Origin: JASHUC01 sp035523875
Lineage (GTDB): Bacteria > Pseudomonadota > Gammaproteobacteria > Steroidobacterales > Steroidobacteraceae
Direction: 5' to 3'
DNA length: 64,000 nt
NCBI GenBank assembly: GCA_035523875.1
Contig: DATKPY010000048.1
Coordinates: 40,560 to 104,559, forward strand
Part shown: positions 25,673-36,000 of the stretch, piece by piece
How positions within the stretch are numbered: position 1 is the stretch's first letter
Layout: each line of letters opens with the position of its first letter
The notes under the pieces: model-generated
The model's input: the letters and a program-made list of their open reading frames with translations, nothing else
What the model was told of the DNA's origin: nothing
Database searches by the model: none
Program-made: the position numbers and the translations under genes

Positions 25673-27436
25673 TCAGTCGCTGAACTGCAGCCGGTGGAGC
25701 TGCGCGTAGAGCCCGCCGGCGGCAATGAGCTCGGCATGCGTGCCGCTCTCGACGATGCGGCCGGAGTCGAGCACGACGATTCGGTCGGCCTGCTCGACGG
25801 TGGAGAGCCGATGCGCGATGACGAAGGTGGTGCGATTGCGCACGAGCTCCCCGAGGGCCGCCTGGATATGCCGCTCCGCCTCGGTATCGAGCGCCGAGGT
25901 CGCCTCGTCGAGAATGAGAATCGGCGCATCCTTGAGCAGCGCCCGCGCGATCGCGATACGCTGGCGCTGCCCGCCGGAGAGAAGCACCCCGCGATCCCCG
26001 ACGATCGTCTCGAGGCCCTGCGCCTCACGGGTGGCGAACTCGAGCACATGTGCCGCCGCGGCCGCCCGCTCCACCGCCTGCGCGCTCACCGCGCGGCCGA
26101 AGGCGATGTTGTTGCGGATGGTGTCGTTGAAGAGCACCACCTCCTGGGAGACCACCGCGATCTGCTCGCGCAGGCTCGCGAGCTCGTATTCGCGCACGTC
26201 GCGCCCGTCGATGCGCACGCATCCGCTCGAGGGGTCGTAGAAGCGCGGCAGCAGGCTCACCAGCGTCGACTTGCCGCTCCCCGAGCGCCCGACGATGGCC
26301 AGACGCTCGCCGGCGACGACGCTCAACGTCACATCGCGCAGCGCCGCTGCACGGCCGCTCGGGTAACTGAAGGAGACCCGCTCGAGGGCGACCTCGCCGC
26401 GCACGCGCGTGGCCGTGTGGGCACCGCCGCGCGGTTCCGGGGCAAGATCGAGCAGCTCGAAGATGCTCTGCGCGGCAGCGATGCCCTGCTGCAGCGGGCC
26501 GGCGACGCCGACCAGCAGGCGCAGCGGCTGGGCGATCATCGCGAGCGCGGCGAAGAAGCCGAGCACCTCGCCCAAGGTCATGCGCCCGTGCAGCGCGCTC
26601 GCGAGCGCGTAGGAGAACACGAACGCCCCGCCGATTGCGGTCAGCACCTGGATCAGCGGGTTGGAGAGACCCTTGGTGAGAATGAGCCGCATGTAGGAGC
26701 GGCGGTTGTGCTCATTGACACGAGCGAACTCCAGTGCGAGGTGTGGCTCGGCGTTGTAGACCTTGATGAGCCGCGGCGCCTCGAAGCTTTCCTTGGCGAC
26801 GCGCGTCACATCCCCCATGGAGTCCTGGATGCGGCGGCTGTAGCGGCGGAAGTAGTGGTTGACGCGGGTGACGAGCCAGCTCACGAGCGGTGCCATGAGG
26901 AGCGCGAGGAGCGCGAGCCGCGCGTTGAGCCACAGGAGATAGCCGATGAGACCGAAGATCGTGAGGCTCGAGGTGACGAGCACCACGATCGAGTCGGTGC
27001 TCGCGCCGCCGACCTGCTCGGTGTTATAGGTGAGCTTCGAGAGCAGCACGGCGCCGGAATTGCGATCGAAGAAGGCGAGCGGCAGGCGCAGCACCCGCTC
27101 GAACATCTGCTGGCGCAGCTCGCTCACGATGCGGCGACTCACGTGCCCCATGCAGTAGGTCTGCGTGAAGTCCCCCAGTCCGCGCAGCACGAAGAGCACG
27201 ACGACGCCGATCGGGAGCCACTTGATCACGCGCGGATCCGGATGCGTGAAGGCACCGTCGCCGAACACCTGGGCGATGCCCGCAAAGCTCACCATGCTCG
27301 CCGAGTACACGACCGAGCCCGCGAGACCGCAGAGAAAGGGCGCGAGGTGGCGGCGTACGTAGCCGAGGAGGCGCAGGTAGGTGCGGGCGGAATGCGCCGG
27401 CAGTTGCCCCGACTTGCCGCGGGCGACGTCGTTCAA
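25673..27436 (-). CDS. msbA: Lipid A export ABC transporter MsbA
   Basis: A 587-residue half-transporter that flips lipid A-core across the inner membrane. Six transmembrane helices in the first 320 residues are followed by the ATPase: Walker A GRSGSGKSTLVSLLP, Q-loop, signature LSGGQRQRIAIARALL, Walker B ILILDEATSALD and the switch His (AHRLSTVEQAD). Placement directly before lpxK supports MsbA over other type I exporters. Confidence 0.95.
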   Translation of the reverse strand: MNDVARGKSGQLPAHSARTYLRLLGYVRRHLAPFLCGLAGSVVYSASMVSFAGIAQVFGDGAFTHPDPRVIKWLPIGVVVLFVLRGLGDFTQTYCMGHVSRRIVSELRQQMFERVLRLPLAFFDRNSGAVLLSKLTYNTEQVGGASTDSIVVLVTSSLTIFGLIGYLLWLNARLALLALLMAPLVSWLVTRVNHYFRRYSRRIQDSMGDVTRVAKESFEAPRLIKVYNAEPHLALEFARVNEHNRRSYMRLILTKGLSNPLIQVLTAIGGAFVFSYALASALHGRMTLGEVLGFFAALAMIAQPLRLLVGVAGPLQQGIAAAQSIFELLDLAPEPRGGAHTATRVRGEVALERVSFSYPSGRAAALRDVTLSVVAGERLAIVGRSGSGKSTLVSLLPRFYDPSSGCVRIDGRDVREYELASLREQIAVVSQEVVLFNDTIRNNIAFGRAVSAQAVERAAAAAHVLEFATREAQGLETIVGDRGVLLSGGQRQRIAIARALLKDAPILILDEATSALDTEAERHIQAALGELVRNRTTFVIAHRLSTVEQADRIVVLDSGRIVESGTHAELIAAGGLYAQLHRLQFSD

Positions 27437-27491
27437 GCGTGCACTACCGCCGCGCGCGAGCAGTCGCTCCTTGCCGCTCGCGGCGCCATGC

Positions 27492-27914
27492 TCACCGCGG
27501 CTCGCCCTTGATGGTTGCGATGTTGATCTCGACGAACCCGAGCCGGCCGAGCACGTCCATCGCGGTCACCACCGATTGCTGCGTCGCGTGCGCATCCGCG
27601 CGAATCGTCACCGGCTGGTTGCGGTTCGCGGCGGCCGCTCTGCTGATGGCCGCCCGCAGCGTCGCGGGGCTCGAGTTGATGAGCTCGCGGTCGTTCACGC
27701 GGTAGCTCCCCTGCTCGGTCACCGTGATCACGAGCGGCTCGACGCCCTGGCGCCGCACCGGAATGTCGCTCGCGTAGGGCAGGTGGATGTGCACGCGGCC
27801 CTCATCGACGAGCGAGCTCGAGAGCATGAAGAACACCACCATCATCAGCACCACGTCGATGAGGGAGACTAAGTTGATCTCCGGCTCCTCGAGCCGCCGC
27901 GGGCGCAGGTTCAC
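27492..27914 (-). CDS. exbD: ExbD/TolR family proton-channel protein
   Basis: A 140-residue protein with one N-terminal transmembrane helix. The conserved membrane Asp is in EINLVSLIDVVLMMVVFFML. The periplasmic domain ends QSVVTAMDVLGRLGFVEINIAT. The GTG start at 27914 overlaps the exbB stop by four bases (GTGA), which fixes the start. It works with ExbB as a proton-driven motor; being the lipid A-linked copy, its partner (TonB or other) is not decided by sequence. Confidence 0.92.
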   Translation of the reverse strand: MNLRPRRLEEPEINLVSLIDVVLMMVVFFMLSSSLVDEGRVHIHLPYASDIPVRRQGVEPLVITVTEQGSYRVNDRELINSSPATLRAAISRAAAANRNQPVTIRADAHATQQSVVTAMDVLGRLGFVEINIATIKGEPR

Positions 27915-28567
27915 CGCCGCGCCGCCTTCAGCATGTCGGGCCGCGCCGGCTCGAGCTCGGTGCGCTGCGCCATCTCGAGCGCATCGGCGAGCTTGATCGC
28001 ATCCTTCTCCATCTCGATCACGAAGCCCTCGACGCGGCCGCGCAGATACCGGTAGCCGATGAGCGCCGGGATCGCAACGCACAGGCCCGCGGCCGTCGCG
28101 ATGAGCGCCTCGGCGATGCCTCCCGAGAGCATGCGCGGATCACCCGCCGCGCCGGCCTGCAGCGCGTTGAACGCCTTGATGATGCCGGTGACCGTCCCGA
28201 GCAGCCCGAGGAGCGGGGAGATGCTGGCGATGGTGCCGAGCGTGTTGAGGAAGCGCTCGAGATCGTGCACCACGTGACGGCCCGCATCCTCCAGGCGCTC
28301 CATCAGAATCTCGCGCGGGCGGTGGCGATTGGCGAGCCCCGCGGCGAGCACCTTGCCGAGCGGGGAGTTCTGCTCGAGCGCCGCGATCACCTTGTCGTTG
28401 ATCTGATTGGCCTCAACGAGCTGCCAGACGCGCTGCGTGAGGTCGCGCGGCAGCACGCGCTTCTCCTGCAGCGTCCACAGCCGCTCGAGGATAATCGCCG
28501 CGGCTCCGATGGAGCACAGGATGATCGGCCACATGAACGGGCCGCCGGCCCGCACGATTTCCCACAT
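27911..28567 (-). CDS. exbB: ExbB/MotA-TolQ-type proton channel protein
   Basis: A 218-residue membrane protein with three transmembrane helices: WPIILCSIGAAAIILERLW, then LGTIASISPLLGLLGTVTGIIKAF and ALIATAAGLCVAIPALIGY, the classic ExbB/TolQ signature. It is the first gene of the envelope cluster and is divergent from the DUF2062 gene across 63 bases. It assembles with ExbD in the inner membrane. Confidence 0.94.
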   Translation of the reverse strand: MWEIVRAGGPFMWPIILCSIGAAAIILERLWTLQEKRVLPRDLTQRVWQLVEANQINDKVIAALEQNSPLGKVLAAGLANRHRPREILMERLEDAGRHVVHDLERFLNTLGTIASISPLLGLLGTVTGIIKAFNALQAGAAGDPRMLSGGIAEALIATAAGLCVAIPALIGYRYLRGRVEGFVIEMEKDAIKLADALEMAQRTELEPARPDMLKAARR

Positions 28568-28630
28568 CCGTTTGATTCCGTTAACCCCACCCGTTGGGGC
28601 ACATGATATCTGCTAAAGTCCCCTGCGCCC

Positions 28631-29173
28631 ATGCCTCGCCGTCTACTCAAGCGAATCGCAGCCCACCCGCATCTGCATCTGCATCTGCGACTGCATTCGG
28701 GGCGGTGGTACCTGCGCGGCTTCGCCGCGCAGCTCACCGATCCACGGCTCTGGTCGCCGCAGCGTCGCTGCGTGACGGCTGCCTTCGGTGCCGGCCTCGC
28801 GATCTCCTTCGTACCGCTGCCGGTGCACGTGCCGCTCGCGGTGCTCGTCGCGATAGTCTGGCGCATCAACCTGCCAACGACCATCGCCGCCACCTGGATC
28901 GTGAATCCCTTCACGATCGTGCCCATGTACTACGCGGCGTATCGACTGGGCGCGGCCATCACCGGGGTGAGTCCGCGTCCGTTCGGATTCCGCATGGGCT
29001 TCGAGTGGCTCGAGCGCGGTCTCGGGCCGATCTGGAAACCGTTCCTGGTCGGTTGCCTCGCCGCCGCGATTCTCTGCGGCGCGCTCGGCTGGCTCGGTCT
29101 CGAGCTCATCTGGCGCTGGCGGGTGGTCAATCGCCGCTATCGCGTGCGGCGCGCGGACTCCACTGCCGGGTAG
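28631..29173 (+). CDS. DUF2062 membrane protein
   Basis: A 180-residue protein of the DUF2062 family. The conserved core has GAGLAISFVPLPVHVPLAV, LPTTIAATWIVNPFTIVPMYY and a C-terminal membrane helix (FLVGCLAAAILCGALGWLGL). The N-terminus is rich in His-Leu (HPHLHLHLRLHSG). Function unknown; such proteins often lie near lipid or competence genes. It converges on lolD with a 1-base gap. Confidence 0.88.
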   Translation: MPRRLLKRIAAHPHLHLHLRLHSGRWYLRGFAAQLTDPRLWSPQRRCVTAAFGAGLAISFVPLPVHVPLAVLVAIVWRINLPTTIAATWIVNPFTIVPMYYAAYRLGAAITGVSPRPFGFRMGFEWLERGLGPIWKPFLVGCLAAAILCGALGWLGLELIWRWRVVNRRYRVRRADSTAG

Positions 29174-29174
29174 G

Positions 29175-29867
29175 CTAGCCCGCGACGAGCGTTCCCTGCT
29201 CGAGCGTCAGGGTCCGGTCCATGCGCGCCGCGAGGCGCGGGTCGTGCGTCACGACGACCAGGCTCGTTCCGCGCTCCCGGTTGAGCTCCAGCATGAGCGC
29301 AAAGACCTGCGCGGCGTTGGCGCCGTCGAGATTGCCCGTCGGCTCATCGGCGAGCACGATGCGCGGCTCGGTCACGAGCGCCCGCGCGACGGCTGCGCGC
29401 TGGCGCTCGCCCCCGGAGAGCTGATGCGGGCGATGGCTCAGCCGCTCGGCGAGCCCCACCCGCTCGAGGAGCGAGCGGGCGCGGGCGCGCGCCTCGGCGA
29501 CCGGGACGCGCCGCACGAGCAGCGGCATCGCGACGTTCTCGAGCGCCGAGAACTCAGGCAGCAGGTGGTGGAACTGATAGACGAAGCCGAGCGCGCGGTT
29601 GCGCAGCCGCCCGCGCGCCTCCTCCTTCAGCCCATGGATGTCCTCCGCGTCGATGAGCACGCGCCCGCTCGAGGGTTGATCGAGCCCACCGAGAATCTGC
29701 AGCAGTGTCGTCTTGCCCGAGCCCGAAGCGCCCACGATCGCGAGCCGCTCCCCCGCCGCGACGAGGAGGTTGACCCCGCGCAGCACCTCGAGTGTGACCG
29801 GTCCCTGGCGGAAGCTCTTGTGAACCGCGCTCGCCTCGAGGACCGCCGCGGCGCTCGTGCTAATCAT
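29175..29867 (-). CDS. lolD: Lipoprotein-releasing ABC ATPase LolD
   Basis: A 230-residue ATPase that powers transfer of outer-membrane lipoproteins from the inner membrane to LolA. Walker A GASGSGKTTLLQIL, Q-loop FVYQFHHLLPEFSALENV (a LolD hallmark), signature LSGGERQRAAVARALV, Walker B IVLADEPTGNLD. The ATG at 29867 overlaps the preceding lolE-type gene by 8 bases; upstream codons in frame are not homologous. Confidence 0.96.
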   Translation of the reverse strand: MISTSAAAVLEASAVHKSFRQGPVTLEVLRGVNLLVAAGERLAIVGASGSGKTTLLQILGGLDQPSSGRVLIDAEDIHGLKEEARGRLRNRALGFVYQFHHLLPEFSALENVAMPLLVRRVPVAEARARARSLLERVGLAERLSHRPHQLSGGERQRAAVARALVTEPRIVLADEPTGNLDGANAAQVFALMLELNRERGTSLVVVTHDPRLAARMDRTLTLEQGTLVAG

Positions 29868-31107
29868 GGCGCAGCGCCTCCGCCGGAGTGGTGCGCGCGG
29901 CGCGCCACGAGGGGTAGATCGTGGCGAGCACGCAGAGCGCAAAGGCGACGGCGCAGACCCTGAGCACGTCGCGCCACTCGACGTAGGCCGGCAGGTCGCT
30001 CATGTTGTAGACCCGCGGGTTGAGGAAATGGGTGTGCAGCAGCCGCTCGAGCGCGTGCACCAGACTCTCGACGTGATGGGCGAGCAGCACCCCCAAGCCG
30101 GCCCCGAGAGCGGTGCCGGCGAGTCCGATCAGCACGCCCTGCACCGCGAAGGTTGCGAGCACGTTGCGCGGGCCCGCCCCGAGCGTGCGCAGGATTGCGA
30201 TGTCGGTCTGCTTCTCCTTCACGATCATGACGAGCGTCGCGATGATATTGAACGCCGCCACCGCCACGATCATGAGCAGGATCACGAACATCATCGACTT
30301 GGTAATCTCGATCGAGCGAAAGAAATTCACGTTCTTCTTGGTCCAGTCGCTCACGTAGAAGCCACCGCCGAGCGCGAGCGCGAGCGCCCGCACCGCCCGC
30401 GGCGCGCGGAAGGGGTCCTCGAGCCACAGCCGGATGCCGGTCGCTTGCCCTGCGAGATCATAGACGCGATCGGCGTCCGTCATGTTGACGAGCGCGAGTG
30501 CGCTGTCGTACTCGTACATTCCGGAGTGAAAGATGCCGCTCACGAAGAAGCGGCGCATGCGCGGCTCGATGCCCGCGGGAGTAGCGCTGCCCTGCGGGGC
30601 GATGAGGATCACCGAGTCGCCCACGCTCGCGGCAAGACTCTGCGCGAGCGCCGATCCGAGCACGATGTCGTACGAACCCGGGGTGAGCTCGCTTAAGCGT
30701 CCGGCGCTCATGCGCTGCGCGATTCCATCCGTGCGCGCCTCCTCCGCCGGAATCACCCCGCGGATCGTCGTGCCCTGCACGTGCTGCCCGTGGACGAGCA
30801 TCGCCTGCTCCTCGACGTACGGAGAGGCGGCGATCACGCCGCGCTCGCGCAGCGCCGCGGCCTGATCGGCGCGCCAGTCGGGCAGTGTCCCATCGAGTCC
30901 CATCAGCGTTGCGTGGGCGGTCACCGAGAGCATGCGCGTGCGCAGCTCGCGCTCGAAGCCGTTCATCACCGAGAGCACGACGATCAGCACGGCAATGCCG
31001 AGCGTCAGGCCAAAGATCGAGGTGAGCGCGACGAACGACACGAAGCCGCGCCGATGCGTCGAGCGCAGATAGCGCGTCGCGATCAGCCACTCGTAGGGGG
31101 TCGTCAT
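29860..31107 (-). CDS. lolE: Lipoprotein-releasing system permease (LolC/LolE family), second copy
   Basis: A 415-residue permease. The first helix follows WLIATRYLRSTHRRGFVSFVALTSIFGLTLG; the large periplasmic domain has GIIAS/GVIPAEEAR; three C-terminal helices carry IVAVAAFNIIATLVMIVKEK and TDIAILRTLGAGPRNVL. It ends YPSWRAARTTPAEALRHD. It lies between its paralogue and lolD. The assignment to LolE rather than LolC rests on order and is uncertain. Confidence 0.88.
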   Translation of the reverse strand: MTTPYEWLIATRYLRSTHRRGFVSFVALTSIFGLTLGIAVLIVVLSVMNGFERELRTRMLSVTAHATLMGLDGTLPDWRADQAAALRERGVIAASPYVEEQAMLVHGQHVQGTTIRGVIPAEEARTDGIAQRMSAGRLSELTPGSYDIVLGSALAQSLAASVGDSVILIAPQGSATPAGIEPRMRRFFVSGIFHSGMYEYDSALALVNMTDADRVYDLAGQATGIRLWLEDPFRAPRAVRALALALGGGFYVSDWTKKNVNFFRSIEITKSMMFVILLMIVAVAAFNIIATLVMIVKEKQTDIAILRTLGAGPRNVLATFAVQGVLIGLAGTALGAGLGVLLAHHVESLVHALERLLHTHFLNPRVYNMSDLPAYVEWRDVLRVCAVAFALCVLATIYPSWRAARTTPAEALRHD

Positions 31108-31118
31108 GGGCTTTGCGC

Positions 31119-32369
31119 CTACTCGTAGCGCAGCGCTTCTGCGGGCGGCGTGCGCGAGGCGCGCACCGCCGGGTAGAGCGTCGCCGAGCCGGTGATCAGG
31201 AGCGCCGCGATCGCGATCCAGCCGATGTTCGACCAGTGCACGTCCGAGGGGATGGTCGTCACGTAGTACACATCCGGATCCATGATGTGAAAGCCGAACG
31301 TGTTCTGCAGCCACGGAACGATGGTCTGCACGTTGAGCGCGAGCAGCACTCCGAGCGCAACCCCGAGCGCGACCCCCACCCAGCCGATGATGAGACCCTG
31401 CGTGAGGAACACGGCGAGCACGCGCCGCGGGGAGGCCCCGAGCGTGCGCAGGATCGCGATGTCGGTGCGCTTGTCGTTGACCACCATCACGAGCATCGCG
31501 ACCACGTTGAAGGCCGCGACCGCGACGATGAGCAGCAGGATGAGCGACATCATGGTTTTCTCGATGCGCGTCGCACGGAAGTAGCTCGCGTTGTCGACCG
31601 TCCAATCGATGACGGTCAAGTCGCTCGGCAGTTGCGCCTGCACCCGCGGGGTGATCTGCGGCGCGGCGAGCGGATCGGAGTAGCGCAGGTGCAGACCCCG
31701 GCCGCTCGGGGCCACCCCGAGCGCACGCACGTCGGCGAGGTTCGCAAATACGAGCGCCGCATCCTGCTCCTCGGGCCCGGACTCGAACACGCCGGCCACC
31801 GTGAGCTCACGCAGCTTCGGCTCCGGCGTGCCGTCGGGCGAGACGGTCGGCACGAGCAGCGTCATCGTGTCCCCGACGGACAGGCCGAGCTCGTCCGCGA
31901 CCACATCGCCGATGAACGCCCGGTCGCTCCCCGCGGTGAGATCGGCCAGCCGGCCCTCCCTGATGACCCGCGCCACCTGGGTCACGCTCGCCTCGAGGCT
32001 CGGGTCGATACCGCGCAGCACCACCGGAAGCATCTCGGGGCTGCGCACGGCGAGCACCTGTGCCTCGAGGTACGGTGCGACCGCGGTCACGCCGCGGACG
32101 GCGCGCAGCGCACGGCTCGCCTGCTGCCACTCGAGTGCACTCGGATGCGCGCCGGAGGAGGCGACGACGCGCGCATCGGCGCTCAGGGCAAGCAGCTCAT
32201 CGCGCAGCTCGTCCTCGAACCCGTTCATCACGGAGAGGATCACGATGAGCGCGGCGACCCCGACGCAGACGCCAACGAGCGACACCCAGGTAATGAAGGA
32301 GACGAAGAACTCGTGCGTCCGGGCACGTACGTAGCGCGAGCCGACGAACACTGAGAGGGGGTGGAACAC
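31119..32369 (-). CDS. lolC: Lipoprotein-releasing system permease (LolC/LolE family), first copy
   Basis: A 416-residue paralogue of the following gene with the same layout: SRYVRARTHEFFVSFITWVSLVG, LIVILSVMNGFEDELRDELL, a periplasmic domain of about 220 residues, then IVAVAAFNVVAMLVMVVNDKRTDIAILRTLGASPRRVL, ending YPAVRASRTPPAEALRYE. The two permeases would form the LolC/E heterodimer with LolD. It starts the operon; LolC versus LolE identity is not settled. Confidence 0.88.
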   Translation of the reverse strand: MFHPLSVFVGSRYVRARTHEFFVSFITWVSLVGVCVGVAALIVILSVMNGFEDELRDELLALSADARVVASSGAHPSALEWQQASRALRAVRGVTAVAPYLEAQVLAVRSPEMLPVVLRGIDPSLEASVTQVARVIREGRLADLTAGSDRAFIGDVVADELGLSVGDTMTLLVPTVSPDGTPEPKLRELTVAGVFESGPEEQDAALVFANLADVRALGVAPSGRGLHLRYSDPLAAPQITPRVQAQLPSDLTVIDWTVDNASYFRATRIEKTMMSLILLLIVAVAAFNVVAMLVMVVNDKRTDIAILRTLGASPRRVLAVFLTQGLIIGWVGVALGVALGVLLALNVQTIVPWLQNTFGFHIMDPDVYYVTTIPSDVHWSNIGWIAIAALLITGSATLYPAVRASRTPPAEALRYE

Positions 32370-32455
32370 CGTGCGAATTTAACCACATCTGCCGCATGGG
32401 GCCCGCGGCGCCTTGATCTGCATCACAGTTCGCGCGTGCGGCGCGGTTTGCGAGC

Positions 32456-32483
32456 TTGGCCGGCGGAGGCGGAGTGCTATAGT
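32456..32483 (+). promoter_or_regulatory. Promoter of the small exported protein gene
   Basis: TTGGCC (32456-32461) and TATAGT (32478-32483) with a 16-base spacer, 38 bases before the ATG at 32522. Confidence 0.5.
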
Positions 32484-32521
32484 CAAAAGATGATGACGGG
32501 CCGCTGTATCCGGGGGCTGCC

Positions 32522-32860
32522 ATGAACGTCCGAGCCGTGATTGCGCTCCTCGTCGCTTGCGCCGTGGGGGGCAGCGCGCTCGCCGAGACGATCGTCGTCG
32601 ACAACAAGGTCATGGTGCGCGACTCGAGCGTGCCCCGGCCGATGCGCGGGGCGCGCATGAGCGAGGTCGAGAAGCAGTTCGGCGAGCCCGCGACGCGCCA
32701 CCCGACCGTGGGCAAGCCCCCGATCACCCGCTGGGACTACCCGGATTTCTCGGTCTTCTTCGAGCGTGACCGCGTGATCGATGCCGTCGTGCCCGGCAAG
32801 GCCCCCGCCTCTGCCGCGGCCGCTGCCTCCGATGAGCGCACGGCGAGCAACCCTCCCTGA
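32522..32860 (+). CDS. Small exported protein of unknown function, BamE-like motif
   Basis: A 112-residue protein with a signal peptide (MNVRAVIALLVACAVGGSALA, cut after ALA). The mature part has MSEVEKQFGEPATRHPTVG then PPITRWDYPDFSVFFERDRV, a pattern that recalls the SmpA/BamE/OmlA fold (FGEP...W.Y...V.FE...V), but shorter and without a lipobox. An Ala-rich tail follows. It is periplasmic by prediction. It lies between divergent lolC and mfd, with its own promoter. Function unknown. Confidence 0.7.
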   Translation: MNVRAVIALLVACAVGGSALAETIVVDNKVMVRDSSVPRPMRGARMSEVEKQFGEPATRHPTVGKPPITRWDYPDFSVFFERDRVIDAVVPGKAPASAAAAASDERTASNPP

Positions 32861-33006
32861 GCACGTTGCGCAGATAGAGCGGCGCACGCCGCGACAAGTT
32901 CCCCCCGCGCCCCCGATGCGTTGAGAGCACGCGCACTCGCCCTTATATCGGCGCGCCGACGCCGGTAAGCTCTCCGCCTGCCGCCCCAGCGTGGGCCCCG
33001 CATCGG

Positions 33007-36000
33007 ATGTCTTCTCTGCTCGCGCCCAAAGCTCCCTCGGCCGCCCAGCGCCGTGTCCGCTGGCATCAGCTCTACGGCAGCGCCGCCGCGCTCGCGCTCG
33101 CCGAGTGCGTCTCCGCGGACGCACGACCGTACCTCATCGTCACCCGCGGCGCGCGCGAGCTCGAGCGGCTGGAGGCGGAAATCGCCTTCTTCGCCGGACC
33201 GACCGTGCCGGTGCTGGCACTCCCGGACTGGGAGGTGCTGCCCTACGACCTGTTCTCGCCGCATCCTGACAGCGTCTCGCAGCGGCTGCGCGCGCTCGAC
33301 AGCCTGCCCCACCTGCGCCGCGGCTGCCTCATCGTCGCCGCGGACACGCTGCTGCAGCGCCTGCCGCCGCGCGAGTACGTTCAGGGCCGCACCTTCGAGC
33401 TTGCGCGTGGCCAGACGCTCGGGCTCGAGTCCTTTCGCAGCCGGCTCGTCGCCGCCGGCTACGCGAGCGTGAGCGAGGTGAGCGGACCCGGGGAGTTCGC
33501 GGTGCGCGGCTCGCTCCTCGATGTCTTCCCGATGGGCTCCCCCGACCCGCTGCGCATCGATCTCTTCGGTGACGAGATCGAGGCGATCCGCCGCTTCGAT
33601 CCAGACACGCAACGCTCGCTCGATGCGCTCGAGGAGGTGAAGCTCCTGCCGGCGCGCGAGGTCCCGCTCGATCCGGAGGCGGTGAAGGGCTTCCGGCGGC
33701 GCTACCGCACGCGCTTCGAGGGCGACCCCACCGCCTCGAGCCTCTACCGCGGAGTGAGCGAGGGGCTCGCGCCGCCAGGAATCGAGTTCTATCTCCCCCT
33801 GTTCTTCGAGGCGACCGCGACGCTCTTCGATTACCTGCCGCACGAGACGGTGCTCGTACACGAGCCGGGGGCGGCCGGGGAGCTCGAGCGGGCGTGGCTC
33901 GACATCGAGAGCCGCTACGAGGACCGTCGCCACGACATCGAGCGGCCGGTGCTTGCCCCGCGGGAGCTGTTCCTCGAGCCCGCGGAGCTCGCCGAGCGGG
34001 CGGCGCCGTATGCGAGCATCGCCCTCGAGACCTTCAAGGCCGACCCGAGCGCTCATCCCGGGGAGACGGTGTATCACTTCGCGAGCGTGGCCCCGCGGGA
34101 GCTGCGGGTCGATGCGCGTGCGGCCGAGCCGCTTGCGCCGCTCGACGCCTTTCTCGATGAGTTTGCGGGCCGCGTGCTGATTGCGGCGGACTCTCCCGGC
34201 CGACGCGCGGTGCTGCAGGAGATGCTGGGCGCGCATTACCCGCAGCTCGCACTCGTGCCCGACTGGGACTCCTTCGCGCGCGGTCGGCAAACTCTCGCGC
34301 TCACCGTGGCACCCGATGTCGAGGGGCTGCAGCTCACGAGCCCCGCGGTCGCGCTCGTGAGCGAATCGCAGCTGTTCGGTGCGCGCGCGCGCCAGGAGCG
34401 GCGCCGCCGGCGCAGCACCGCCGATCCGCAGGCGATCCTGCGCGACCTCACCGATCTCTCGCCCGGTGCGCCGGTGGTGCACGAGGAGTACGGGGTCGGA
34501 CGCTACATCGGGCTCACGCCCATGGAGGTTGCGGGCGAGCCGGGCGAATTCCTGGTGCTCGAGTACCGCGATGGGGATCGGGTCTACGTGCCCGTGCATT
34601 CGCTGCATCTGGTGAGCCGCTACACGGGCGCGGCGCCGGAGAGCGCGCCGCTCCACAAGCTGGGCACCGGCGAGTGGGCGAAGGCGCGCCGGCGGGCCGC
34701 GGAGCAGATTCGCGACGTCGCAGCCGAGCTTCTCGAGCTCTACGCCCGGCGCAGGGCGCGCCAAGGACTCAAGCTCCCGATCCACGAGAGCGAGTACCGC
34801 GCATTCGCCCAAGCCTTCCCGTTCGAGGAGACCGCCGATCAGGCCGACGCGATCCGCCGCGTGCTCGAGGACCTGCAGAAAGAGCAGCCGATGGACCGCA
34901 TCGTGTGCGGGGACGTGGGCTTCGGCAAGACCGAAGTCGCGATGCGCGCCGCCTTCGTCGCCGTCCAGGCGGGCAAGCAGGTGATCGTGCTCGTGCCGAC
35001 CACGCTCCTCGCGCAGCAGCACCTTGGAAACTTCCGCGACCGGTTCGCGGACTGGCCGGTGCGCATCGAGTCGCTGTCGCGCTTTCGCACCGGCGCGGAG
35101 AGCGAGCGGGTGATCGAGGGGATCGAGCGCGGCACGGTCGACATCGTGATCGCGACGCACCGGCTCCTGCATGCCCATGTGCGCTTCAAGGACTTGGGCC
35201 TCATCGTGATCGACGAGGAGCACCGCTTCGGGGTGCGCGACAAGGAGCGGCTGAAGGCGCTGCGCGCGGAGGTGCACGTGCTCACGCTCACCGCAACGCC
35301 CATTCCGCGCACCCTCAATATGGCGCTCGGCTCGCTCCGCGACCTCTCGCTCATCGCGACGCCGCCGGAGGAGCGGCTCGCGATCAAGACCTTCCTGATC
35401 GAGTGGCACGGACCGACGCTGCGCGAGGCGGCGTTGCGCGAGCTGCGCCGCGGCGGCCAGATCTACTTCGTCCACAACGAGGTGCGCGACATCGAGAAGA
35501 TCGCGGCGGAAGTGCGCGCGCTCGTGCCCGAGGCGGACGTGCGCACCGGTCACGGGCAGATGCGCGAGCGCGAGCTCGAGCAGCTGATGGTGGATTTCTA
35601 TCACCGGCGCTTCAATCTGCTCGTATGCACGACCATCATCGAAAGCGGCATCGACGTACCGACCGCGAACACCATCATGATTCACCGCGCCGATCGGCTG
35701 GGACTCGCGCAGCTTCATCAGCTGCGCGGACGGGTGGGCCGCTCGCATCATCGTGCCTATGCCTACCTCATCGTGCCGCCGCGCCGCGAGCTCGGAGCCG
35801 ATGCGCTCAAGCGTCTCGAGGCGATCGAGTCGCTCGAGGAGCTCGGCGCGGGCTTCGTGCTCGCGACTCACGACCTCGAGATCCGCGGCGCCGGGGAGTT
35901 GCTCGGGGAGGCCCAGAGCGGCCAGATGACCGAGATCGGATTGGCGCTCTATCTCGACCTGCTCGAGCAGGCGGTGCGCTCGCTCAAGGCGGGCCGCGAG